Shown here piece after piece: positions 34,125 through 43,278 of a stretch of 64,000 nucleotides of DNA (positions are counted from its first letter, which is position 1; every line of letters begins with the position of its first letter). Source of the stretch: UBA3941 sp002385665 (GTDB lineage Bacteria; Bacillota; Clostridia; Caldicoprobacterales; UBA3941); contig JBMNFJ010000016.1 of assembly GCA_050949255.1 (NCBI GenBank), forward strand, positions 1,148,428-1,212,427. Reading direction: 5' to 3'. Position numbers and translations under genes: made by a program. Under the pieces are notes generated by a model. The model saw only the letters and a program-made list of their open reading frames with translations, had not been told where the DNA came from and did not search any database.

Positions 34125-36782
34125 TTATTCTACATCCTCATCAAACAACTCTTGCATATAATCCCTTGTATCCAGGGTTAGGGAATCTCCCAGATAATTT
34201 GGCTTCATTCCATGTTTTCTTCGATAAGCCTGTATCGCCGCCTCATTGGTCCTTTGGATTTCCTCCCTCAGTTCCATGGGAGTAATCAGGTCGGCACCCT
34301 TTCCCCTAATTATCATCTGCTCTACGGCATCGGAGGTTGCCACCAATATGCGGTATTTCTTATGATGATCATGGACGAACTTTTCTATATATTGGTCTGC
34401 AGTCTGTGCCTCCTTGGTATAAACTATATGGATATTATTATGATCGATTATCCTCTCAACGTCCCCAGGGATACGGTATGCATCAAATACAAGGATAATA
34501 TGACATTTCCGAATCCCTTGATAGTTGCTCAGGATGTCCTGCAGTTTATTCCGAGCGACATCCATATGATCATCCACTAAATCCTTAAGCTCCGGCCATG
34601 CATGGATGATGTTATAGCCGTCAACCAATAGGTACTCCTCCTTAGGCTCCTCATGTCTCCTTATAGGTATAGGGGTGACAGACCTATAATAGCTTTCCCG
34701 AGCCGACTTTCTCTTTTTCCAGGCTGACTTTCTGCCACGGTTGGCATAATAGGTTCTCTCTATTATCGCATCGATTTCATCCGGATCTATCCATCTCTCC
34801 GGCTCTGTATTCGTCCTGGTCATGTTCGGTTTCTCGGATAAAGAGTTCTCCCTTTTCGAGAAATAGCTTTCCAGGTGCATGTAATCCTGTACCCTGTCCC
34901 AGCTTACTGAAAATCCGGCACCATTTGCACAGAATATAGATCCTGTAGGATTATCCTTATCCTTTTCGGAATCATATCCGATGCTTTCTATTACCTCTTC
35001 GCTGTTATGGCATGGTTCATACCCTTTAAAGCTGCAAAAAAGTCTGCCATATCCCCCGGTGTAGGCAACTACATCTTTATGATAGTTCCTCATAGTGACT
35101 ACGGGGGCACTTCCCCCAAGGACTGCCATCTCACCATCCATGCTCAGGATCTCCCATGTACCCTTCATCTGTTCTATATCCGTCATGGCCCGTCCCACCA
35201 TCTTCTCGGGAATCTCCAGCCGGAAGCTGTAATAGGGCTCAAGAAGTATGGATTTGGCCTGCTTTAAGCCTTGGCGTACTGCCCTGTATGTGGCCTCCCT
35301 AAAGTCACCGCCCTGGGTATGCTTCTTGTGGGCTCGTCCATTGACCAGGGTAATCTTCATATCGGTTATCTCCGAACCGGTAAGCACTCCCTTGTGTTTC
35401 TTTTCCTCCAAATGTGTCAGGATGAGGTTTTGCCAGTTCTTGCCCAGTTCATCTTCACTGCACTGGGATGCAAATCTTAAGCCGCTTCCCCTCTCCCCGG
35501 GTTCCAGGAGGAGGTGGACTTCCGCATAGTGTCTTAATGGTTCAAAGTGGCCTACTCCTACAACCCTGTCCGATATGGTCTCTTTGTAGACCACCTTGCC
35601 CGAATCAAAGGTAACATCAACCCCAAATCGTTCCTTGATGATGTCCTGTAGAATTTCAATCTGTACTTCTCCCATGATCTGGGCCTGAATTTCCTTCAGC
35701 TCCTCATCCCAGACGATTCGAAGTTCCGGCTCCTCTTCCTCAATCAAGCGCAGCTTTGGCAGCATGGCCCTGGGATCCAGGCCTTCGGGCAGTAGTATCT
35801 GATAGGAAAGTACTGGCTCCAATATGGGTGCTTTAGAAGCACCTTCTATCCCCAAGCCTTCTCCGGGACGGGTTTGGCTGAGCCCTGTTACTGCACATAC
35901 AGTACCCGCCTCTGCCTCATCGACGACCTCGTATTTCTGCCCCGAATAGATTCGTATCTGATTGACTTTCTCTTCCCAAATACCGTTGGTTAAGGAATCT
36001 CTGACTTTTAGTCTCCCGCCTGTAATCTTCATGTAGGTGAGCCTGTTCCCCTGTTCATCCCTGGCTATCTTGAAAACCTTGGCCCCAAAGGTATCAGGAT
36101 ATGAAGGTGACTCGGTGTAGTCTGCCAGGGCCTCCATAAATCCCTCGATACCCTCCAATCTTAGGGCAGATCCAAAAAAGCAGGGAAACACCTTTCTCCC
36201 CCTGATGAGTCTTGTAATCTGTGAGGTCCCTATTTTGCCTGTTGCCAAATAGGTTTCCATGGCGGATTCATCACACATGGCCAGATGCTCGTAGAAATCC
36301 TCCGTACCAAAATCTCCAAAGTCGACACAGCCATCGTCCAGGGACCTCCTTAATTCCTCCATCAACTTAATCCTGTCTGTGCCTTCCTGATCCATCTTAT
36401 TTATGAACAGGAAGACCGGAATGTTGTGTATAGAAAGCAATTTCCACAGGGTCTCCGTATGACCCTGGACGCCATCAGCCCCGCTTATCACCAATATGGC
36501 ATAGTCCAACACCTGAAGGGTTCTCTCCATCTCAGCAGAAAAATCCACATGACCCGGGGTATCCAGGAGCGTAATCTCCGTCCCGTCCACTTCAAATACG
36601 GCCTGTTTTGAGAAAATGGTAATTCCCCTTTTCCTCTCCAGGCCATGGGTATCCAAGTAGGCATCCTGGTTGTCTACCCTGCCCAGCTTCCGGATCTTAC
36701 CGCTCAGGTAGAGCATGCCCTCCGATAATGTTGTCTTTCCGGCATCCACATGTGCCAATATACCAATTACCAATCTACTCAT
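34125..36782 (-). CDS. TetM-like translational GTPase fused to a YacP/Rae1-type NYN nuclease
   Basis: About 885 residues. The N-terminal two thirds follow the EF-G/TetM plan: G1 ILAHVDAGKTTLSE, G2 region RGITIFSKQ, G3 DTPGHVDF, G4 FINKMD, then EF-G-like domains. From about residue 716 a NYN (PIN-like) domain follows: LLVDGYNIIHAW, ILVFDAYRIPG, TADQYIEKFVHD and LVATSDAVEQ supply the acidic metal-binding residues of YacP-type nucleases. YacP (Rae1) of Bacillus subtilis cleaves mRNA in the ribosomal A site. One chain thus joins a ribosome-binding GTPase to an A-site nuclease. Start: ATG at 36782 (a GTG lies one codon earlier). Annotation as tetracycline resistance would be unsafe. Confidence 0.9.
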   Translation of the reverse strand: MSRLVIGILAHVDAGKTTLSEGMLYLSGKIRKLGRVDNQDAYLDTHGLERKRGITIFSKQAVFEVDGTEITLLDTPGHVDFSAEMERTLQVLDYAILVISGADGVQGHTETLWKLLSIHNIPVFLFINKMDQEGTDRIKLMEELRRSLDDGCVDFGDFGTEDFYEHLAMCDESAMETYLATGKIGTSQITRLIRGRKVFPCFFGSALRLEGIEGFMEALADYTESPSYPDTFGAKVFKIARDEQGNRLTYMKITGGRLKVRDSLTNGIWEEKVNQIRIYSGQKYEVVDEAEAGTVCAVTGLSQTRPGEGLGIEGASKAPILEPVLSYQILLPEGLDPRAMLPKLRLIEEEEPELRIVWDEELKEIQAQIMGEVQIEILQDIIKERFGVDVTFDSGKVVYKETISDRVVGVGHFEPLRHYAEVHLLLEPGERGSGLRFASQCSEDELGKNWQNLILTHLEEKKHKGVLTGSEITDMKITLVNGRAHKKHTQGGDFREATYRAVRQGLKQAKSILLEPYYSFRLEIPEKMVGRAMTDIEQMKGTWEILSMDGEMAVLGGSAPVVTMRNYHKDVVAYTGGYGRLFCSFKGYEPCHNSEEVIESIGYDSEKDKDNPTGSIFCANGAGFSVSWDRVQDYMHLESYFSKRENSLSEKPNMTRTNTEPERWIDPDEIDAIIERTYYANRGRKSAWKKRKSARESYYRSVTPIPIRRHEEPKEEYLLVDGYNIIHAWPELKDLVDDHMDVARNKLQDILSNYQGIRKCHIILVFDAYRIPGDVERIIDHNNIHIVYTKEAQTADQYIEKFVHDHHKKYRILVATSDAVEQMIIRGKGADLITPMELREEIQRTNEAAIQAYRRKHGMKPNYLGDSLTLDTRDYMQELFDEDVE

Positions 36783-36785
36783 CAC

Positions 36786-37036
36786 TAATTCAAATCCTTC
36801 ATTTTCACAATCTATATCCGCTTCTTCATATCTGTATCTGCTTGGCTTACTATATCAACTAAAGTATGATAACAAGCAATCAGACGATTGCACAAACTAA
36901 TCTACAGGATAGGAGGATTTCTTCCATACTTTATAAAGGTGAGAATAACCTTCCATCTCACGATGACTATATATCTAGTTTACCATAAGATAGGTTTTCC
37001 AACAACGCCGGGCATAGAGTCTTGTTATTTTTTCCC
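36786..37036. other. Intergenic region before putP
   Basis: No gene seen. It lies between divergent genes (GTPase-NYN leftward and putP rightward) and should include the promoter of the former, which I could not identify with confidence. Confidence 0.4.
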
Positions 37037-37065
37037 TTGACGCGTATAAAAATACTATATATAAT
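37037..37065 (+). promoter_or_regulatory. Promoter for putP
   Basis: TTGACG (37037-37042) and TATAAT (37060-37065) are 17 bases apart. The transcript would have a ~140-base 5' UTR before the ATG at 37211. Confidence 0.7.
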
Positions 37066-37210
37066 GTATACATTGTATATATATAAATAATTGTATAATT
37101 TAGTAAGGAAGGTTATCATTTATTAACCACTTTATCTGGCATCCCGAATTCCTTCTGTTCCAAGGTTGGATTAATTCTATCCCTTCACATTAATATCAAG
37201 GAGGATTACC

Positions 37211-38726
37211 ATGGGCGGAAATAGTTTGCAAGGTTCCACGATTCTTATGTTCTTGTTATATCTGGTCTTTATGATGATCGTTGGAGTGTACTTTTACAGA
37301 AAGACTAAGAAAGACGATACCCTATCCGGATATCTTTTAGGCGGTCGTAGCTTAAACCCTCTGGTAGCAGCCATCAGTGCCGGGGCTTCCGATATGAGCG
37401 GATGGCTTTTAATGGGCTTACCAGGCGCCGCTTATGCTGCCGGTGTATCAGCCGGTTGGATTGGTATAGGTCTGGCCATAGGGACCTGGTTTAATTGGAC
37501 CTTCGTAGCCAAAAGATTCAGAATTTATACGGAGGTGTCCGGTAACAGCGTTACAATCTCAGATTACTTCGATAATCGATTCAGAGACAGCAGCCGTATA
37601 TTAAGGGTGGTCTCGGCCTTTTTTATAGTACTGTTTTTCCTTATATATACCGCATCGGGTTTTGTGGCAGCTGCCCGTCTCTTCAACACTGTATTCGGCT
37701 TAAGTTACATAAACGGCCTCATTTTAGGGTGTGCGGTGATCCTGATCTATACTGTCCTGGGTGGATTTTTAGCCGTCAGCTGGACAGATCTGTTCCAGGG
37801 ATTATTGATGATCATAGCCCTGGTAGGGGTTCCCATAGGGGTAATATCAGCCTTGGGCGGAACCCAGACAGCTATCACCTCCGCCAAGGAAATTAATCCC
37901 CATGTCCTTAACCTGTTTAAAAATCCAGATGGAAGCTACACTGGGCTTTTGGGCTGTAGCCTCGCTTATGGCTTGGGGTCTTGGATATCCTGGAATGCCC
38001 CATATTATAACCCGCTTTATGGCAATAAGGGATGCCGATGAAACAAAAAGAGCCAGGCGCATAGCAATTTTTTGGGTATTCTTAGGTCTGTTATGCGCAG
38101 TTTTGATAGGTGTCCTGGGAATGACTTTCCTCAAGGATTCACCCCTCCAAGGGGCTGACGAAGAAAAAGTCTTTATGGTCTTGATCCAAGCCATTTTCCA
38201 TCCTGCCATAGGAGGCATATTCCTGGCAGCCGTGTTAGCGGCTATCATGAGCACAGTTGACTCCCAGCTGCTTGTTGCCTCTTCCTCCGTGACCAAGGAC
38301 TTCTATCAGGTCTTTATCAAGAGGGAAGCCAGCGATAAGGAACTGGTTATAATCGGCCGGATTGCAGTTGCAATTATAGCTGCAATCGCTTTTGTTATAG
38401 CCTTGAATCCCGATAACAAAGTTCTGGATCTGGTTTCCTATGCCTGGGCCGGCCTTGGTTCAACCTTTGCACCAATTATAGTGGTCTCCCTCTATTGGAA
38501 GGATATGAACAGGCACGGAGCTTTTGCCGGTATGCTGGTAGGGGGCATTACATCCATTGTATGGAATAAATTGAGCGGTGGTATGTTTGATATATATGAA
38601 TTGCTTCCCGGTTTCGTATTTGCAACCATTGCCATATTTGTGGTCAGCAAATTAACTGGTGGAGCCCAGCAGGAAATCAAGGATGAATTCGCTAAGGTCC
38701 AGTCCATGTTAACTAAAAAGGCCTAG
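37211..38726 (+). pseudogene. putP: Na+/proline symporter with a frameshift
   Basis: The first frame gives residues 1 to about 246 of a sodium/solute symporter (SASISAGASDMSGW-like signature AISAGASDMSGWLLMGLPG), ending out of phase at 38041. The next frame (from about 37951) continues with WAVASLMAWGLGYPGMPHII to 38726. Dropping one T from TTTT at 37947-37950 restores SYTGLWAVASLMAWGLG and gives a 504-residue protein, the usual PutP length. Either it is a true +1 frameshift, a sequencing slip in a short homopolymer, or phase variation. Both parts are otherwise undamaged and a promoter and AAGGAGG site are present, so decay is recent if real. Confidence 0.85.
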
Positions 38727-38781
38727 CCTCAAGAACAAAATCGGCTTTAATATATAAGCAAATGTAAACTTAGTGAGTAGT

Positions 38782-38810
38782 AAAGGGATCCTAATGGATC
38801 CCTTTTTCAT
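38782..38810 (+). terminator. Terminator after putP
   Basis: AAAGGGATCC/GGATCCCTTT with a 4-base loop (38782-38805), followed by TTCATT. Confidence 0.85.
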
Positions 38811-38893
38811 TCCTTTTTCACACGAATATCCCCTGGCCTGCCAGCTGAATAACGATGATATGCAACCAACAAGATCAAACTTCTTAACACTAG

Positions 38894-39535
38894 CTAAATC
38901 TTTATATAACCATCATGAACGATAATCGCATCCAACTTACGACCTTCATTACACATAGGACAGTCATGTGGACTAAATAGCTGATAGTTTACTATGTCTT
39001 TATTGGTAAACAAAGAATGAATTTTTTCATCATATTGTATGGAGCCGGCATTAAACAAGGCTGATACTCCAACTATTTTACCACCATAATAGGACAGACA
39101 TTCCAATGCGCTGTTCAGGGTTATCCCGCTGGATACGGAAGATACCAGTACAACTACATTCCGGTCTGAAATCAATTCCTGTTTATTGGTCTGGAACATC
39201 AATTTTCTATTGACATTGCTAATTGGTGTAACTACATGGATCTCACTACCTCTATTGATTGCTGATATACCTCCCCGCAGAAGCTCTTCCGCCATATATG
39301 CCCCGATTACCTCGGTCCCTTCCATACAGACGATGGTATCAACGAGTGTACTCGTTATATAAGGTAAAGCCAGCTCTCCTGCCACATCTCTTGCTATGGA
39401 GGAATTAGTCTTCAAGTTGTCCAGATCCAGGTAATGGTTAGCGTGAAAATGACTGGTGGTAAAATGACCTGGAATTACATCCATGCTTATGGATGGTTTC
39501 TTGGTTAACGTAACAGTAAAAGCTTTATCTTTCAT
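38894..39535 (-). CDS. Phosphoribosyltransferase-like protein
   Basis: About 213 residues of a Clostridia family that resembles orotate phosphoribosyltransferase. The core IVCMEGTEVIGAYMAEEL and VVVLVSSVSSGITLNSALEC follow the PRTase fold. The usual PRPP-binding acidic pair (LVDDVxTTG) is replaced by Ser-Ser (LVSSVSSG), so catalysis with PRPP is doubtful. A DCPMCNEG motif near the end might bind zinc. I choose the ATG at 39535 (MKDKAFTV), eight bases after AAAGGGG; the frame opens at 39574. It stands alone. Role unknown; a ligand-binding or regulatory function is possible. Confidence 0.75.
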   Translation of the reverse strand: MKDKAFTVTLTKKPSISMDVIPGHFTTSHFHANHYLDLDNLKTNSSIARDVAGELALPYITSTLVDTIVCMEGTEVIGAYMAEELLRGGISAINRGSEIHVVTPISNVNRKLMFQTNKQELISDRNVVVLVSSVSSGITLNSALECLSYYGGKIVGVSALFNAGSIQYDEKIHSLFTNKDIVNYQLFSPHDCPMCNEGRKLDAIIVHDGYIKI

Positions 39536-39789
39536 TATCATTTCCCCTTTTTTAATGTAAATAAAATGATCCATTTATAATTGAATCTTATAAATAGCAT
39601 CATATCTTAACCATATACCCATTGATTGACTACACACCAGCATACCTGATCTCTGTTAACAACAAACGTTCCTGAACTTCCAAACTATTAATCTATTAAT
39701 ACCCAAATAAGTATATAGTAATCTAAATATTTATAAAATTGTCTAAATCTAAATAATTCGAAATTTATGCCTAGCAGGAAAATGAATAA

Positions 39790-39826
39790 AAAATAAACCA
39801 AGGTGTATATATTATATTCACCTTGG
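39790..39826 (-). terminator. Terminator after the second MBL-fold gene
   Basis: CCAAGGTG (39798-39805) pairs with CACCTTGG (39819-39826); on the minus strand TTTATTTTTTATT follows. The rest of 39536-39896 shows nothing else. Confidence 0.8.
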
Positions 39827-39896
39827 CAACTGATATGGATAATTACAAACATAATATTTCGTTTATATGGATGATGGCAAATGCCTCAATCTATTT

Positions 39897-40691
39897 TCAC
39901 CTTATATTATCTGCCCTGTAACAGATCACATGATTATCCTGTTGGAAATGTGCATCTGGATCAACCTCAAATGGATGCTGTAAGTCCGTACCTCCGAACC
40001 ACCGATACGGTTTATCGGCCTCTGTCTTGCCGGCTACTATCTCCCTGACTCCGTTAAGGACCGCACTCATAAGGGATATATCGTCATAGTCTCTGGCATG
40101 ACCGTGAAGAATAAAGTCCGCCTCCTCTTCCAAAAACATCAGTCTTTCCAGTTCCTGGGCAAATTGTTCCAGACTTAAACATTCCGGTAGCTGCATCCAA
40201 ACATGATGGTTAATAGTATCCCCTGTAAATAGAATACGGTCTTCCGGGAAAAGAAGAAGTATTCCGCCCGGGGTATGCCCTGGAAGCTGATAGACTTTAA
40301 GGGTTCGGCCTCCAAGATCTATAACATCCCCTTCATGGATATCTTCAAAGGGGGGCATCTTGAGATTTCTTTTTTCACACTCTGCAATGAAATCAGGATT
40401 TTCAGTAAATATTTTAGCCACTTCACGATCTGCAGGATTCATATATGCCTTGTCAAAATATACATTCCCATAAATATGATCCGGATGGCCATGGGTGTTT
40501 ATGACAATCAACGGTTTGTCGGTTATAGACCTGACGGCCTTGTAAAGATCGTTGTAGCCCATCATGGTATCGATAAGACATGCCTTCTCCTCACCTATGA
40601 GCAGGTAGCCTGTTGACTCATGGGCTTCATCCAGGAGATAGAGATATGGCCTAAGCTCCTTAATTTCCAACTTTTTATTCAATGCTATCAC
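39897..40691 (-). CDS. Metallo-beta-lactamase-fold hydrolase
   Basis: A 264-residue protein with the zinc site HxHxDH (INTHGHPDHIYGN), His in LPGHTPGGI, Asp in ILFTGDTINH and the final His in LHGHARDYD. Related in layout to the protein at 12417-13283. Glyoxalase II-like or lactonase activity is possible; the substrate is unknown. Translation seems to begin at GTG (MIALNKKL). It is monocistronic with a terminator behind. Confidence 0.85.
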   Translation of the reverse strand: MIALNKKLEIKELRPYLYLLDEAHESTGYLLIGEEKACLIDTMMGYNDLYKAVRSITDKPLIVINTHGHPDHIYGNVYFDKAYMNPADREVAKIFTENPDFIAECEKRNLKMPPFEDIHEGDVIDLGGRTLKVYQLPGHTPGGILLLFPEDRILFTGDTINHHVWMQLPECLSLEQFAQELERLMFLEEEADFILHGHARDYDDISLMSAVLNGVREIVAGKTEADKPYRWFGGTDLQHPFEVDPDAHFQQDNHVICYRADNIR

Positions 40692-40822
40692 CCCATCTAC
40701 ATGATTTACTGATTCAACACTATTAAGCAGGGTTTTCAGGTCTATAATCCTTTCTGCCCTGGCTCAATTCCAGTTCTTTCTCGGTTCTATTCTATCACAA
40801 TTGATTTGGAAAACATAGGACA

Positions 40823-40852
40823 GGCATTGCAGTTAGCAACTTGGTGCAATGC
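40823..40852. terminator. Hairpin between MBL-fold and flavoenzyme genes
   Basis: GGCATTGCA (40823-40831) pairs with TGCAATGCC (40844-40852), 34 bases beyond the flavoenzyme stop. The U-tract is clear only on the plus strand, so its role as terminator for the leftward gene is uncertain. Confidence 0.35.
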
Positions 40853-40885
40853 CTTATTAATCCTAAACTCTACTTAAATACAAAT

Positions 40886-42820
40886 TTATCCTATATACCT
40901 ACCCGCATAGAAGCCTTCACGGATAGCATTTCCTACCCTGCCTACTTTTTGACAGTCACCTATTACACGGGTCTTGATGTGATATTTTGAGTATATTTTC
41001 TCGCTCACACGATTATTGGGCTTCATGCCAAAGGCAGCAACCATGGTATCTCCTGGTATAAACACTTCCCTGCCGTCCTTTGTTACAGCCTTTACACCAT
41101 CAGGGGCTATTTCAATAACCCTATGCCCGGTGTAAATTTCAACACCGTGTTTTTTCAGCATGGGAATAAGGGCGGCTTTGTTTATGAAGTGGTCATCTAC
41201 TGCAACATCGTCCAGCATCTCAACAATAGTCACCTTTTTACTTTCCATGGCGTTCTCCAGGGCGCTGTCACAAGCGGAAAGTCCTCCGCCGCAGTATATT
41301 ATTCTTTCTCCCTTTAGCTTTTCCTTGTTTGTATGGGCACTTATTATATCGACGGCGTTTTCTATCCCCTTTATGTTGGGCATCAGCGGTACAGCACCGG
41401 TTGCCACGATAATTGCATCTGCCTCTTCCAGTTCGGGCATATCCTCAGTTACCTCAGTATTAAAACGGACATCCACCTTATGTATCTCCATCTGCCGTTT
41501 ATACCATTTGACCAACTCACGCAACTGGGACTTGAAATCAGGGGTCGCAGCACTCTTGAGCTGGCCTCCCAACTCTCCATCCTTTTCAAAGAGTATTACT
41601 TCATGTCCGGCTATGGCTGCACTTCGTGCCGCCTCCATTCCCCCGGGGCCTCCACCGACTACGACTACCTTCTTCCCTTTTTCCCCATGGATATAGTCCA
41701 TACGGTTTTCAAATCCTGCGATTGGGTTAACGGAACAGCTTATTTTTGTAAGCCGGGTAATAATTCTCCCTATGCAGTCATCGTTGCACCGTATACATGG
41801 CCGCACCTCGTCCCTCTTTCCGTTAAGCAACTTTTTGGGGATATAGGGATCAGCGATTAGGGGACGTCCAAACATTACAAAATCCGCGTTCCCCGATTTT
41901 ATTAACTCTACGGCAGTCTCAGGGGTATGGTTGCCCGAGTTCAGTAGCGGGATATCCACTGCTTGTCTTGCCGGAGCACATACATCCGCCATACATGCAT
42001 CCCCCAGGTATGCAGGTGGGAATATATATTCAATGTTTTCATAGCTGCCGCTGTCGATATCAAGGGCATCAACCCCGGCATCCTGGAGTATTTTTAGCAT
42101 GGGTAGGGTTTCCTCAATAGTACGCCCGCCTTCAAAGTGATGTTTTACGGCAATTCTGAATAAGATGGGGAAATCAGGTCCAACTGCCCCTCTGATTGCC
42201 TGTACGATTTCAACGGGGAACCTCATCCTGTTCTCCAGGGAACCGCCGTATTTATCAGTCCTCTTGTTCCAGACAGCGGACATAAACTGGTCTACCAAGT
42301 AGCCGGCATGCGCATGGACCTCAATAGCGTCAAAGCCTGCATCCTTTACCAGCTTTGCTGAAAAGGCAAACTGCTCCAATATCTCTTCTATCTCTTCGAT
42401 GGTAAGTGCACGACACAAAAGATTTGGATCAAACATTGAGGGGATTTCCGAGGCTGATACGGGTACATCATCCAACATGTTGCTGAATGCGTTTTTACCG
42501 GTTCCACAACTTATTTGAGCGCTGATTTTCGTGCCATATTTCTGAACTGCTTCACAAAGGTTGGTCAGTTGGGGTATTACATGGGTCTTATCCAGATAAC
42601 CTTCCAGGGAGCCTTGGGCAAGCTCTTCCGTAAGGAACTGACAACCCATAATAATGAGTCCTACCCCACCACGTGCCCGCTCCTCAAAATAATGAATTTC
42701 ATCATCGTCAATTCTTCCGTCGGGATGGGCAGCATTTAGGCCCATGGGTGACATCACTATCCTGTTCTTTACTTCCATCTTCCCTATTTTAAAGGGAGTA
42801 AACAGACATTTATAATCCAT
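40886..42820 (-). CDS. OYE-type NADH:flavin oxidoreductase (2,4-dienoyl-CoA reductase-like)
   Basis: 644 residues in three parts. An FMN-binding TIM barrel (about 1-360) begins CLFTPFKIGKMEVKNRIVMS and has HAHAGYLVDQF. A 4Fe-4S motif CIRCNDDC plus a Cys 12 residues on (SCSVNP) follows. The C-terminal half binds FAD and NAD(P)H (VVVVGGGPGGMEAARSAA; IIYCGGGLSACDSA). This is the plan of 2,4-dienoyl-CoA reductase, trimethylamine dehydrogenase and bile-acid or enoate reductases. Reduction of an activated C=C bond is likely, but the substrate is not known. The ATG follows AAGGAGG. Confidence 0.9.
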   Translation of the reverse strand: MDYKCLFTPFKIGKMEVKNRIVMSPMGLNAAHPDGRIDDDEIHYFEERARGGVGLIIMGCQFLTEELAQGSLEGYLDKTHVIPQLTNLCEAVQKYGTKISAQISCGTGKNAFSNMLDDVPVSASEIPSMFDPNLLCRALTIEEIEEILEQFAFSAKLVKDAGFDAIEVHAHAGYLVDQFMSAVWNKRTDKYGGSLENRMRFPVEIVQAIRGAVGPDFPILFRIAVKHHFEGGRTIEETLPMLKILQDAGVDALDIDSGSYENIEYIFPPAYLGDACMADVCAPARQAVDIPLLNSGNHTPETAVELIKSGNADFVMFGRPLIADPYIPKKLLNGKRDEVRPCIRCNDDCIGRIITRLTKISCSVNPIAGFENRMDYIHGEKGKKVVVVGGGPGGMEAARSAAIAGHEVILFEKDGELGGQLKSAATPDFKSQLRELVKWYKRQMEIHKVDVRFNTEVTEDMPELEEADAIIVATGAVPLMPNIKGIENAVDIISAHTNKEKLKGERIIYCGGGLSACDSALENAMESKKVTIVEMLDDVAVDDHFINKAALIPMLKKHGVEIYTGHRVIEIAPDGVKAVTKDGREVFIPGDTMVAAFGMKPNNRVSEKIYSKYHIKTRVIGDCQKVGRVGNAIREGFYAGRYIG

Positions 42821-43278
42821 TTTTCTACCTCCTTAATTAAAATTCTCTTAGTAGTATTCCTTATTTTCCTTTTAGATACTTAAGTAAGTACCTAAATGTT
42901 CAAACCAATACCACCTTTAAGATAACCTAAAAATTGGTTCTCCTCTTTGGGTACTCTGGATTTCAGATTATCCCTTCAACTGAGAAGATGGGAAGTATTA
43001 AGTTAGGATTGTATCAGCACCCCCTGGTTCTAATTTTAGAATATATGGAAAAACTATCCTCTGTCAATAAAATTGTTTTTAACACTTATATTCTTATATA
43101 TTGGTAAATCATATGGAAAATACCCGCTTTTTGTCCTTTCGTTTTAACCCTTGTATTGAATGGCGGCATCATAAAGGGCGCCATTTACCCCCTTCATTGC
43201 CTTGATTGGTTATTGGATAAATGGCACCCTGTAAAGGATCAATAAATTTAAATAGAGCTTTATTGGTTAACAAGCCTG
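42821..43278. other. Intergenic region, 458 bp
   Basis: No gene seen. AATGGCG (about 43158) and CGCCATT (about 43178) form a stem without a clear U-tract, which may be the end of the leftward beta-propeller transcript. Otherwise AT-rich and unremarkable. Confidence 0.4.

Noticed and set aside
34125..36782. Tetracycline resistance gene
   Set aside because: The C-terminal end is not TetM-like, a NYN nuclease is fused and no mobile or resistance context is present.
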